From Cristatella mucedo (taxonomy: Eukaryota > Bryozoa > Phylactolaemata > Cristatellidae): 64,000 bases of DNA. This document shows positions 48,176 through 59,129 of the stretch, in pieces. Position numbers and translations under genes: made by a program. Location: NCBI GenBank assembly GCA_009760855.2, contig WPIO01000021.1, positions 3,322,501 through 3,386,500 on the forward strand. Reading direction: 5' to 3'. A model generated the notes under the pieces. It did no database searches. It was given only the letters and a program-made list of their open reading frames with translations, and was not told the DNA's origin. Positions within the stretch are counted from its first letter, which is position 1. Every line of letters begins with the position of its first letter.

Positions 48176-48735
48176 AATAATAATAATATAATAATAATAA
48201 TTCACTTGATAAAGCGCCCTCAGAGAACTTAATCTCTCTCTAGGCGCTTTACATTTGCTGCAAAGTGAAATGCGATTGAATGGTAAGTTAAATCATGCTT
48301 GAAAAAAAAATGAATAATATGGTTAGGGGTAACATGCACAGGGTCAGCATGCAAATGTGGTTAGTGGCAGCATGCACAGTGTCAGCACGCATAAGCACAT
48401 CAAGGACGAATCACAGGGACCGGCTAAATGCTGTCCTAAATAAGTGTGTTTTTAGGTTCCTTTTAAATGTGGTCAGGTCAGGGAATGTTCTGACGCAGGT
48501 CGGGAGGGAGTTCCAGGCTTTGGGAGCATACGAACTAAATGCACGGTCTCCACAGGATTTGAGGTTTGTACGAGGTATTTCTAGACTTTTGGATTCAGAA
48601 AAGCGGGTGGTACGATGCTTGGCCTGATGGGGTAGTATATCTGAAAGATAGGCTGGAGCCATAGAATGAAGGGACCTAAAAGTGAGCGACAAAACCTTGA
48701 AGTCAATCCGTTGCTTGACTGGTAGGGAGTGCAGG
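48176..48735 (-). mobile_element. LINE-A young copy (5'-truncated)
   Basis: Nearly identical to 44650-45190: about 16 differences over roughly 540 bp counted by eye. The 93-codon frame 48692-48411 gives the intact C-terminus (FGDRAFSSYAPKAWNSLPTC, FKRNLKTHLFRTAFSRSL). The tail is (AAT)n at 48176-48200. The 5' break is at about 48735, shorter than the copy at 44.6 kb, as expected of independent truncated insertions. Confidence 0.93.
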
Positions 48736-48739
48736 GACC

Positions 48740-49314
48740 AGATTAGCCTTTGTCGCCTTTGTCTCTATGTCAGGTGTCAGTTAGTTTAATTTTTCACCAG
48801 TCATCGTAGCTTTTTCTAATAGCCCACACGCTAATCTGTATTGACCCGTGTGCAGTTCAGTTCCGAATGGACCTTCGATACACCTATTAATTTTCTATAG
48901 CTGCCGCAATCGGAAAGTGACAGCGCGTCTTAGACAGAGACAGCGATGTAGGGACTTGTGGCTCGTGGGCACGCGATAGCGTCTCGACGAAGAACGAGGC
49001 CCGCACAAGGGAGTTGCTGCGTTGTCGACGACGGCTGCAGTGTATCGTATGCAAGCGATGCAAGCGAACGACTATACATACTGGTGTGGTAGCCGCGCTG
49101 CGTGCTGGTCCGGAGCACTTGGTGATCAGAGAGAAGAGAGTGGATAACGTTCGTACGGGCCGATGCGTGGGCAGAAAGTGAATTTCGCAGCAAGGAACAT
49201 GTCGCATCAAGGAGCGCCCCCTTTGGGGGGGGACGGAACATCGGCTGAGGGCGGAACCACGTGACGGCGATGACACGCCCACAGCGGCACCTTTCAATCC
49301 TAAGTGCATCTCCG
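48740..49314. other. intergenic, no gene recognised
   Basis: Two overlapping minus frames of 146 and 162 codons (49327-48887 and 49418-48930) have no recognised domain and alternate in Ser/Arg/Cys-rich text. Neither is called. Confidence 0.4.
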
Positions 49315-49640
49315 TGTGTAGCTCCACAAAGCCCCAAGACTATGCTGGTGTTACACAGGAAAGTTTTCTGTAGCGCTATTAAAGCCAATGAGGCTTTCGG
49401 TGCGCATACGGTAGCCAACGGACTTTATCTCTCGTAGCAGAGGAAGTGAAAAGCATAGCTGAGTCAGAAGGACAGTCGAGGAAGTGATTATCATATAAGG
49501 AACAGCTCAGGACGGCTGGAATGTGCCACATTCAACAGCAGTAGAGTAGATTTCGTTGCGTAAGAACTGTGGAAGTGAGTTCCGCAGTCTACGACCTCCA
49601 GATCAAGAGCTTCCGTCGCCAACGGTCTTTAAGCATAGGA
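49315..49640 (-). mobile_element. LINE-B 3' end
   Basis: CTCCACAAAGCCCCAAGACT, TAGCCAACGGACTTTATCTC and TCGAGGAAGTGATTATCAT, then GTGAGTTCCGCAGTCTACGA, correspond to the minus-strand 3' UTR and last ORF2 codons of LINE-B at 19.3-19.7 kb, and in reverse to 20.1-20.25 kb. Confidence 0.72.
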
Positions 49641-49649
49641 AGGAAGCAG

Positions 49650-49686
49650 GTAATACATACATACATACATAAATACATACACACAC

Positions 49687-49717
<31 letters not shown>

Positions 49718-49738
49718 TAAACACACATACACACACAC

Positions 49739-49791
<53 letters not shown>

Positions 49792-49799
49792 CATGTACT

Positions 49800-49888
<89 letters not shown>
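49650..49888. repeat. CATA / CA / TA compound microsatellite
   Basis: TACA units, then (CA)n, then three blocks of (TA)n up to 49887. The open frames on both strands are low-complexity artefacts. Confidence 0.97.
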
Positions 49889-49889
<1 letters not shown>

Positions 49890-49890
<1 letters not shown>

Positions 49891-51204
49891 CATTGAGGAC
49901 CTGGAGGCGCGAAGAGGCTGAAGCCGGTACAGCAATTCAGCAATTCAGCTTGGTGTGACGAAGCCCAGCGACTGGAGAGCATGCTTCTGGCATTCATCAA
50001 GGTAATCTGCAGATTCAGCATAGGACCAATCGTACGAAGCAGCTATGCTCCTGAACAGGTTAGGATAAGTCTGCCAGTCTACCGCACATTCACCTGGTCC
50101 ATTCGCCAGCCCCATCTGGGGGGGGGGGGCAGCGAGCTAGCTAGGCTCTTGCACGTCCGGCGGAGGTCATCGGAAGGTCGGTCAGCTAGTGGCTGGCGTC
50201 ACCGCCGCTACTAGCCACTGCCAGTGTACCGGGCTCTCAGGACCCTTCAGCCGAATCGGATTAAAGGCGGCTCCTTTCCGAACACATCCTTCTCGAGTGG
50301 GTTTCAGAGACCTGCCATTGATAAAACCGGCTTCCGTGTTCCAAACTTTCGTACAAGCAGCTACCCAGGTTGCCCACTGAGGACTTATGAAAGTTCGAAA
50401 AAATTGGTGAAGGGAGTTTCCGCACTGACTGAGCTAGAGTTTTGATCTTCAGCCCCGCTTTGCTTAAGAAGCTGACATCAGTCAGCCTGTTCCGCAACTC
50501 GTCAAGATTCTCATCTATAAGCTATATTCTTATATATAAGCTCAGTGACTCTGTTACGCGCTTCCTCCAACATCCTACTTGCAAAGCCCTTTGTCTTCCA
50601 GTGTAGAAACTATACCGTCATCTATAGTTAGAGAGCGCGGGTGAAAGTCTTTGTCTAATCTATCGGGTGACACAAACTCTAGTAGCTGTTGGATCAAGCT
50701 ACTCAAGTGCTAGCTACGACTAGCTTCAATTTTTTCGTAGCTTTAGTTCGGAAACTTACCAGCCCATGGCCTAATTTCTTCTGAATGCTGAAAATACGCG
50801 ATAGCCCGACAAAATTTCTGCTGCCACCGTCTCCACACCAGTTCGCTGATTTAGAACAGTAGCCTCTCAAATATCTCTCTGCAGCCTCTTTATAATCTAC
50901 ACCTCACATCGGATTGCCAATCTGACCATGAGAATCCTCTGTGATCGAGCTCCCGCTGCTCTGACATGTCCAACTATTTTTCCGCCAGGGCCGGCAGGCT
51001 ACCCTGACTTTGAATAAGCACATCGGAGGTCAGCACACGTTCGGCCATTGAATGTGACAGGATTCAACCCAAAAAGCACGAATTACAAAACAAAATATTC
51101 CACTCCTGGCACACAAATGCCACGTCAGTCTTGCCCTCACTACTTTAGATGGACTGCGTACAAATAGGACGCTCAAACGTGCCTAACTATTAGAACCGAA
51201 CATA
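49890..51204. other. intergenic, no gene recognised
   Basis: The 16-mer TATATATAAGCTCAGT near 50530 also occurs near 18460, so an unrecognised short repeat may be present. A run of G lies at 50109-50119. No gene was supported. Confidence 0.4.
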
Positions 51205-51292
51205 AAATTCCCTTTGCAGCAAATGTAAAGTGCCTAGAAAGAGATTGAGTTCTCTGAGGGCGCTTTATTAAGTGCATTATTATTATTATAAA
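51205..51292 (+). mobile_element. LINE-A 3' tail
   Basis: TTTGCAGCAAATGTAAAGTG, CCTAGAAAGAGATTGAGTTC and TCTGAGGGCGCTTTATTAAG, then (ATT)n. A clean terminus with nothing recognisable upstream. Confidence 0.8.
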
Positions 51293-51544
51293 GTGGCGCA
51301 CACAGCACTTTCGAATTACAGGTATATTACAGTTGGGACGATGGACGACACTGGCAATCTAATTACATGAATGACAGCATACGGGTCAGCCAATGCTACT
51401 AATTGACCGGCTGACCATCACCAAAAAGATCGGCTTCTATTATTCAAGTCAGCAAGGGAGATATAAATAAATACGGAAGCATAAGTGAATAAGCCTGGTT
51501 GCGGGATCGTATTTAATCATCTGTCTGCAGTTCAAAGTAAGTGA

Positions 51545-52110
51545 CCCCGCTCAAAATCGTAGGACGAGTCTCCAGCGAGAAGCAAGTACTTTGTGGCATA
51601 GATGAGGTTTTAGTTTCGATTTAAGCATCGCCAAGACACTATATACCGCGATGTTTGTCAGCAAAGATATGCGGGCTCTAATATGCATAGTAACTGAAGG
51701 CCTGGTTTTCAAAAGATTTGAGGACGAATGGAAACGCCGTGAAATGACACGGGAAGTGCAGAGCGGGTAGTGCGAAGGGACACATGTTGAGTGAGAATTT
51801 CTTCGGAGCGAAAATTAAGGTAATTAACAAGTGATCAAAAAAAGTCTTCGAATACTAGGCTCCGCTAGATGGAGAGTCAATTGCAGGTCAATGAGAAGTG
51901 CTGTATTGTGATAGTTGCTGCCGAAGATACTGCCGCACAAGGTTACCTTGTGAGCTTTGCGCCACCTGCAACCATCTGACAATACAAGTAAGAAGACCCG
52001 CAAAGAGAGAGGTACACATTTCTAGACTGGGGTCGTAAACACACATCCTCGGTAGTACTTTTGAACGTATTATGCACAAATCCTCGGCATAGCATATATA
52101 TGCACAAAAT
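51545..52110 (-). pseudogene. LINE-A-related ORF2 C-terminal remnant
   Basis: Minus frame 52079-51888 reads MCTSLFAGLLTCIVRWLQVA and QSSQGNLVRQYLRQQLSQYS. By position this is a diverged form of 'FCNSLLTGLPACAIRRLQLVQNSAARLVCRERRSCHITPLL'. Downstream (51760-51560) the rest of the C-terminal region can be followed only patchily. Confidence 0.65.
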
Positions 52111-52639
52111 GTAGAGCGAAACTGCTAGTAAGTAAATAGAGCAGAGCAGAACGTGCATGCCGTCCAACGCAACTCAGCACGGACAAGTAAGGATTTAACT
52201 TTTTCAGAAGTCATCGAAAAACATACAAAGCACCGTGCCTAACAAATAGAAATATTTAAGGATTCTCTACGCTAGAACAAGCGTTAAAACTATTTGCTTG
52301 TTAACCGATGCTTTTTTTTGGATAGTCGGATAGATTAGATAGATATCCACTTTTCCCGGTGGCAAGTAGCACTTTGGTTTGGGTAACACATTTTGAAACT
52401 AAAAGTAAAAAAGGGAAATGAGCTGATTTGCTGGCCTCAATTACCGAGTAGCAGAAAAGCATGAACTATTGGCCGATTTAGGACCTAAACCTAACACCTT
52501 GCTTAGATAAAAAACGACAGCCAAACTAGTGCAGTGAATGGTTTCTTTTGTGAGATCTCGTCAAAATGACCCTTGCTCTTTCTATTAATGACTCCCTGTG
52601 TGTGTGCCTTTAGTCATCAGCCAATGGTGCCAACCTCAG

Positions 52640-52980
52640 CAGACCGCCGGACCTGCCGTCAACGGCATAGCTGCCACATCATACCACTTCAGTTGGAGCA
52701 TCACTGGCTCCCTATTTTCAAGAATGGAATCCATTTCAAATCCTCTGTTGGCATTAACTAACGCTATACTTGCTTCCTTCAGAATATCTATCTGACCTTC
52801 CAGCTCCACCAATGTGCTGGCATATTAACCGCTCCTTATCCAGTCATCTCCTCGAACTACATTTAAATCCTCTTCTGGTGATCGGGCCTTAAACTCACAT
52901 AAACAGAATATCCGAAACTTGCATTCAGCTGCGGTCTCCTCCTGCAATGATCTCGCATCATTCAAGTCTGAGCTAAACAC
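52640..52980 (+). pseudogene. LINE ORF2 C-terminal remnant
   Basis: RTCRQRHSCHIIPLQLEHHW, LPIFKNGIHFKS corresponds to 'RLVCRERRSCHITPLLADLHWLPVKQRIDFK'. Continuation to 52980 is degraded. It abuts the linker of the next LINE-A copy at about 52985. Confidence 0.7.
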
Positions 52981-52984
52981 CTAC

Positions 52985-55270
52985 TTGTTGGTAGATTGCT
53001 ACAACACGACACTATCTAACATGCTCAACGAGTTTGCACCCGTGAATAAGCGAACCGTGCGCCCTCGACAAGGACTGCCTATGGTTACCTACAGACATTA
53101 AAATTGCTAGGTTTACTAAGCACAAGCTTGAAAAAGCACTCAAAAGATCAGGCCTGACTGTGCATCGACAGGCATACGAGGACTACTGTAGATCGTACCA
53201 ATCGATCCTAGCAAAGGCCAGGTCTAGCTTCTATAAAAACCTCGTTTAATCACAGATGAGCAATCCAAAAATGCTGATGTCGACGATCAACCATCTCCTT
53301 AATCGCTCCCAGGGTAGCTCCTTACCAAATGTGATGATCTAGCTGATCGCTTTTCCAGCTTCTTTGTCAAAAAGATTGATAAGATCAGGGATTCCATCCT
53401 TAACATAGCAGCATCCCCTCTGGAATCCGGTCCCTCAAATTCCATGCAGCACTTCAATGTCTAAGTTTAAAGAGCTCACTAGTGACCTCATCCTGAAGCT
53501 TGCATCCTAATCAAAGAAGACAAGCAGTCTTTTGGACCGTATTCCCACTGTCCTGCTTCTAAGATGCGTTGATTTGCTGCTGCCATGCATACCTAACATT
53601 GTAAACATGTCATTAGCCTCAGATCATGCCCCAGGACCTTTTGAAAAGACTGTAGTCAGGCGAATACTCAAGAAAGCAGCACCAGACCAAAATAACTTGA
53701 GCAACTTTCGCCTAGTCTCCCTTCTACCGTTCCTATCCAAGACACTGGAACGAGTCGTTGCAGACCAGCTGAACTCACATATTAAAACTGCAAACCTTGC
53801 TAATGAGTTCCTGTCCGGTTTTAGAGCTAATGACTCCAAAGAGTCAGCATTGTTTCGGGTGTACAACAACCTGGTTAGGAATGCTGACATAGGTAGAGTA
53901 TCTCTGCTTATTTTGAACGATTTTTCAGCAGCTTTTGATACTATCGATCACTAAGCCCTTCTCGAGTGCCTCACATCTCGCCTGGGCATCACTGGCACTG
54001 CTCTGCAATGATTCAGGTCCTGTCTCATCGGAAGACTCAAGAGTATCGATGTGAATTGACAATGATCCTCAGAGGAACCTCTGAGGAACCTCAAGGCTCC
54101 ATGCTTTGTCCAGTTCTGTTCACGGTTTATACTGTTCCTCTTGCTGATGTGATGGCCGAGCACAATCTAGGCTTTCACGTCTATACGGATGACACTACGT
54201 TGCAGCATTGCTTTGATCTCGTCCAGCCATCCAGCACGTTGAATACTCTCAACTCCCTTGCTGCATGTATTGATGACATCCGCACATGGATGGCAGCAAA
54301 CTTTCTAAAATTGAATGAGGATAAAACCAACTTACTAGTTAGGCGTATACCAAGTGTGATTCAGAAATTTGAAAGGTTAACGATAAAAATTGGCTCTGCC
54401 AGCATATTTCCTGTTGAATCTGCATGATACCTAGGTCCCATGATCTAAACTGACCTTTCATTAGACGACCATATCAGCTCCTCAGTCAAGTCCACCTACT
54501 TTCGGCTACATTGCGTTACTGAAATTCGGGCTACTTTAGACAAGGATAGTACATCTAAATATGCTCGTGCATTTGTGACATCCCAACTTAATTTCAGTAA
54601 CTCAGTGCTTGCTGGCCTACCGGCATGTGCACTCAGGTGGTTACAGTTGGTGCCAAACTCTGCAGCTAGGCTTATCTTTCGTGAGAATTGCAGTTCCCAC
54701 ATCACACCACTTCTCGCCGACCTGCACTGGCTCCCTGGCAAGCAATGCATCGACTTCAAGGTTTCGTCACTCCCTTTCAGGTCCCTTTATTCTTTGGCTC
54801 CAGCCTACCTCTAACATCTACTCCCTCACCAGGCTAAGCATCGTACCACCCTCTTTCGGAATGTAACTGTTTACCTAAACCTCGTACAAACCTCAAATCT
54901 TTTAGAGATCGTGCCTTTAGTTTGTATGCTCTCAAAGCCTGGAACTCACTGCCAACTTGCGGCACGACATCTCCCAACTTGTACACATTAAAAAACTAAA
55001 TATTCGCCTCTTTATGACAGCATTTAGTGGGTCCCTGTGATTCCACCTTTGCGTACTTATGCGTGCTGACATGATGCATGCTGCTGCTAACCATACTTGC
55101 AAGCTGACCCTGTGCATTTCACCCCTAACCGCGTTATTCTTGTTTACGGAGATTGCTACCACTGACCGTTAGATCGTGCTTTGTTTGCAGCAATTTTAAG
55201 GTGCCTAAAAAGAGGTTGAGTTCACTGAATTCATTGAGTACACTGTATTACACGTAATAACAATATTATT
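52985..55270 (+). pseudogene. LINE-A long copy (linker, RT, C-terminus, tail), broken
   Basis: Begins in the linker (DCYNTTLSNMLNEFAPVNK). RT follows in frame 53532-53954 (HAPGPFEKTVVRRILKKAAP, LVSLLPFLSKTLERVVADQL, SLLILNDFSAAFDTIDH), ending at a TAA. Then PQGSMLCPVLFTVYTVPL and GFHVYTDDTTLQHCFD follow; the catalytic YADD is YTDD here. The C-terminal region (RWLQLVPNSAARLIFRENCS, SHITPLLADLHWLPGKQC) precedes a 3' UTR and a diverged tail at 55190-55260. At least four frame breaks. Lacks the endonuclease. Confidence 0.87.
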
Positions 55271-55434
55271 TTTTAATAATTAATGCTAGAAAAATCATTC
55301 CAAAAGAGCAACGCCATACAGATTACAGATATCCTATAACAAGCTTTAATTCGCTACTGGCGGTCGTAATCAGCAGTGACGTTAGGTGCTTGTACTTTAT
55401 TATAGCAATAGGAATAGTGATAATAGTAAGCAGA

Positions 55435-55530
55435 ATATAATAATAATAGTAGGTCATTTGTATGGCACTCTGAGAGCAGCAATGGAAGTAAATCTTTATT
55501 CGGGCACTTTAAAAGTCCCTGCAAGAGAAT
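55435..55530 (-). mobile_element. LINE-A 3' tail (diverged)
   Basis: AATAATAGTAGGTCATTTGT, ATGGCACTCTGAGAGCAGCA, then TTTATTCGGGCACTTTAAAA. The terminal motif is recognisable but degraded. Confidence 0.5.
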
Positions 55531-55974
55531 CGACGATCGGGGGTCAGTGACATGCTCGGACATATTGCCTCGACGAGCCTGCAAAACAGCACAAGCACAT
55601 CATGCTTAGATCCGCATTCAGAGTGAAACTCGAAGACGCTCAGTGCCACGCGACTGGAAGGAACTTTGGCTAGCAACATAAACTGAATAGTGCACAGGTA
55701 AGCATGCAAAACACGCATGGTCAATAAAGTCAAGTCCTCTGAGGCGCCTATTACTAGGAGTTTATTGCACATTGAGTGAGGATTCCAATAGCAAGCGTTA
55801 AGCTGGGCCGCCAGAGTTAAAACAGGCCTGATGACTACTAATTTAGAGATTCACAGTGAAGTTTGACGGAATACGTGCAGAGTGGTTTATTTAAATCATA
55901 ATTATAACATATAATTATCATAGAATGTAATTTTTTGAACTAATTTAAAGTAAAAATAGGGGACATTTAGCCTC

Positions 55975-56110
55975 ATTTACGCAGCGGCAGACGAGCCTTT
56001 GTGGCTATCGTGTGCTAGCAGCAGCAAATTAAAGATTCCTTGCTTCCAGACTCGAACCAATGACCTACATAATTAAATATACGAACCTATGCCCATAAGC
56101 GAAGACCCAT
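55975..56110 (-). mobile_element. SINE-A
   Basis: GCGGCAGACGAGCCTTTGTG, then AAAGATTCCTTGCTTCCAGA, CTCGAACCAATGACC. The reverse-strand SINE-A body and B-box. Confidence 0.7.
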
Positions 56111-56589
56111 GCTACATCTCCCGTACGTCGATGGGACTACGCTGTATAACAACAAGTAGCTAGTACGGCATTGTAATTGCTATTTTATTTTGTAGCTGTA
56201 CCATTTATCTCCCCAGTCAAGCAAAGCCATCGTTGACGTCATGTATTACTGAAAGTCACGACAACAACGCGAGCATAGAGCATCTATTCATATGAAATGC
56301 GATCCTAGATGAATGTACATATCGCGATAATACGAATGTCTGCAACAACACGCATTAACCTTTAAGCATTTAGACAAATCCAAGGGCAGAGATAGTTCAG
56401 ATTAATGACCCCGACCACTGAAAAATATTTTCAGTTAGGTAAAACTAAGGATTAAGAACTTTAATGGAATTGAAAATATTCTCTGTTTTGGATTAGGGTT
56501 GTGAGCTTACCCTGTTAGTAAATTTATTAACTTCACAGGCTTCTTAGAGACAGTAGTCAGGCTATAGACCGATAGCTTTGAATCATACT

Positions 56590-58290
56590 TATATTAATAA
56601 TGTATTTGTATAGCGCCACAAGAATACCCCGATCAACCTCTTGGTACTTTAGGTATGCTGTAAGGGAAGCATGAACATACGGCTACTAGTCACAGGCTTC
56701 GTTTCAGCAAGCATAACACTAGGTTAATAATAACATGCACAGGGTCATAATGCATAATATGATTAGTGGTAACATGTGCAGTGTCAGCACGTATAAGCAT
56801 ACAATTGAGAAATCACACGGTCCCAGCTAATGCTACGAAAATAAGGTGCGTTTTAGCTTCCTTTTAAATGTTATCAAGCGGGGATATCGTGACGTCAGTC
56901 GAGAGTGAGTTCTATGTTTTGGGAGCATGCGAACTAAAGACACGGTCTCCAAAGGATTTGAGGTTACAACGCAGCATAACTAAACAATTTGAATCAGAAG
57001 AGCAGAGGGGGGTAAGATGCCTAACCTGCCTGGGAAGTCGTTCTGATAGGTAGGCTGGAGCCAGAGACGAAGGAAACTAAAAGTGAGTGACAAAACCTTG
57101 AATTCGGCACGTTGTTTGATAAGGAGCCAGTACAGGTCGGCAAGCATTAATTAATTTTATAGGACAACTTCGAGCTAGCGAGACACAAACCCAGCTGCAG
57201 AGGTTTACACCAACTCTTAGCGACGGACTGCATAGGCAAGTAGACCTGCAACTAGTGAATTACAGAAGTTGAGACGGTATTTCAAAAATGCACGGACCGA
57301 CTGGCTGGAAGTAGGCAGACTGACTGTGAAAATAATGTGATCGTCTAGTGAAAGGTCACTTTGGACCAGTACACCTAGATTTCACGCACGTGCCACTGGA
57401 AATATGCTGACAGAGTCGATTTTAGGAGTTAAGATTTCCAATTTATGAATCACAATAGGTTGGCCCAAAACTAGTAAGTTGCTTTTATTGTCTTAAAATT
57501 TGAGAAAGTTTGCTGCCATCCATGGGCGAATGTTAGAAATAAATGCCGCAAGAGAGTTGAGAGTTTGCCGTGCTGTTAGGAGGAATCAAGGCATAGGTGC
57601 AGCTGTGTGTCATCAGCATAGAAGGGAAAGTCTAGACTATGCATGGAAATTATATCGGCATGAGGCAGAGTCTAGATTGTGGAAAGAAGCTAACCAAGTG
57701 CAGACCCCTGGGGTATACCATACTTTAGTGGTTCTTCGGATGATTTTTACTCAATGGCCTGGACTCCCCCACTGAGATATTCCCAAAACCACTGCAATGC
57801 CCAATGATGTCCAGACAGCGCCAGTGTTGTCCAGACAAGATGAGAGACGCTCGAGAAGGACTTGATGATCAATAGTATCGAATGTAGCAATTGTAGTAAA
57901 TGCCGCTGGAATATTATGAAGAACGAGCAAGGAGATTTCACCTAAGTCGGCATTGCTGAGAGGTTTTTGTACACCCGAAGCAATCCTGACTCAGTGGAGT
58001 GATTAGCTCTAAAACCAGGCTGGAACTTGCTTGCCAGGTTTGAATTTTCAATGTAAGAGCTCAGTTGGTTTGCCACAACTAATTCCAGCGTCCTTGATAG
58101 GAATGGCGGTGGGCAGACTGGGCGGAGGCTGCTCTTTTGGTTCAGTGGTGGTACTGAGGAAGAGGAGTCCAGTGAAGGGTGCAGCCACCTTAGGGATAAA
58201 CACTCCGATCTTTACCATCTTGCTGACAAAGAGCTAGAGAAGCGATTTGTCAGATCACCACAGGGATCAGTCGATAAGGAGCTAGCCTGG
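56590..58290 (-). pseudogene. LINE-A old copy (RT to tail), broken
   Basis: Tail at 56595-56680 (GTATAGCGCCACAAGAATAC) and the 3' UTR landmark GATTAGTGGTAACATG. The C-terminal region is at 56860-57260. The RT palm is at about 57900-57600; the reverse of TGATGATCAATAGTATCGAA encodes the FDTIDHQ block. GTCAGATCACCACAGGGATC near 58245 marks the upstream limit I can follow. Many indels; clearly older than the copies at 44.6 and 48.2 kb. Confidence 0.78.
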
Positions 58291-58294
58291 GAGT

Positions 58295-58805
58295 GATTTA
58301 AGGAAATAGTTGATTGTGGACGTCAAGATTTTCGGATTGTGCATCTATGATTTGACAATTTCTTTTACATAAGTTACACGGCATTTGCTAGAATAGATTG
58401 TTATAATCTACAGTAGTACGTATATGCTCATTGATCGACACTCGGTCTTTTTCGTAGGTATATTTTCTCAAGCTTTCGCTGAAGAAAAGCCACAATAGCC
58501 GGCTCTGGTAGGCGATGGTTGTCTGGTCAGGTCTCTCTGGCCCGTTCAGTCGGAACCTCGAAGGTGGGCTGATTAACCATTGTGCACTTTTTTGACCGAA
58601 TATTTAATTTTAAAAAGGCAATAAGTTTTAAAAATAACCATGGGGACTGAAAGATAAGGTAAGGTTATTTCCAGATTACCCTGCTGTCGAGTGCTTTCTG
58701 TTGGAAAAACTGCTAAGACAAACTTACTGTTCTCATTTTCTGCATTTTCTCTCGCTCTCAAAATAAAATCCAACTAATCGCAAGATTCATTGCCGCTGGA
58801 TTGCA
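58295..58805. other. intergenic, no gene recognised
   Basis: AT-rich spacer without recognised features. Confidence 0.45.
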
Positions 58806-58947
58806 AGCTGGCTTGGCCCAGTGGTTAAGGTGCTCGCTCCGACCAAGGTCTGGCCCAAGTCGTGGGCTCGAGTCCCGTGGCATTTGCAAAACGCCTGAAT
58901 AGAGATTATTTTCTCTTAGGGCGCTATACAAATAAAAAATATATATG
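58806..58947 (+). mobile_element. SINE-B (reference copy)
   Basis: A-box TGGCCCAGTGG at 58814-58824, B-box GGCTCGAGTCC at 58865-58875, then GCCTGAATAGAGATTATTTT, CTCTTAGGGCGCTATACAAA and an AT-rich tail. The spacing of the boxes is tRNA-like; the 3' part is the LINE-A terminus. Confidence 0.9.
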
Positions 58948-59129
58948 TAAACTCAGGTAAATTTTGAGATTATCTCACAGAATCTGTAACTAATTTGAAC
59001 CCAGCTTGTCAGGATTAAAAAAATTATCATCTATATTTTACAATACTTCCACTTGCAATACATTCAGTTTTTACAATCGTATAATAACTATATACTCTGG
59101 GTTGTGTGTAATTTAAGCATATGTATTCC

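Noticed and set aside
48887-49418. 146- and 162-codon overlapping minus frames
   Set aside because: No family recognised, two competing frames, and overlap with the start of a LINE-B 3' end.
49569-50021. Tyr-Ile and His-Thr repeats resembling membrane or antifreeze proteins
   Set aside because: Translation of TA/CA repeats.
37243-55270. Direct-repeat array suggestive of CRISPR
   Set aside because: The repeated 40-60-bp units are dispersed LINE/SINE termini, irregularly spaced, in an animal genome.
58806-58885. Functional tRNA gene
   Set aside because: The A and B boxes are good, but the stems do not close into a cloverleaf and a LINE-type tail follows; repeated copies show that it is a SINE.
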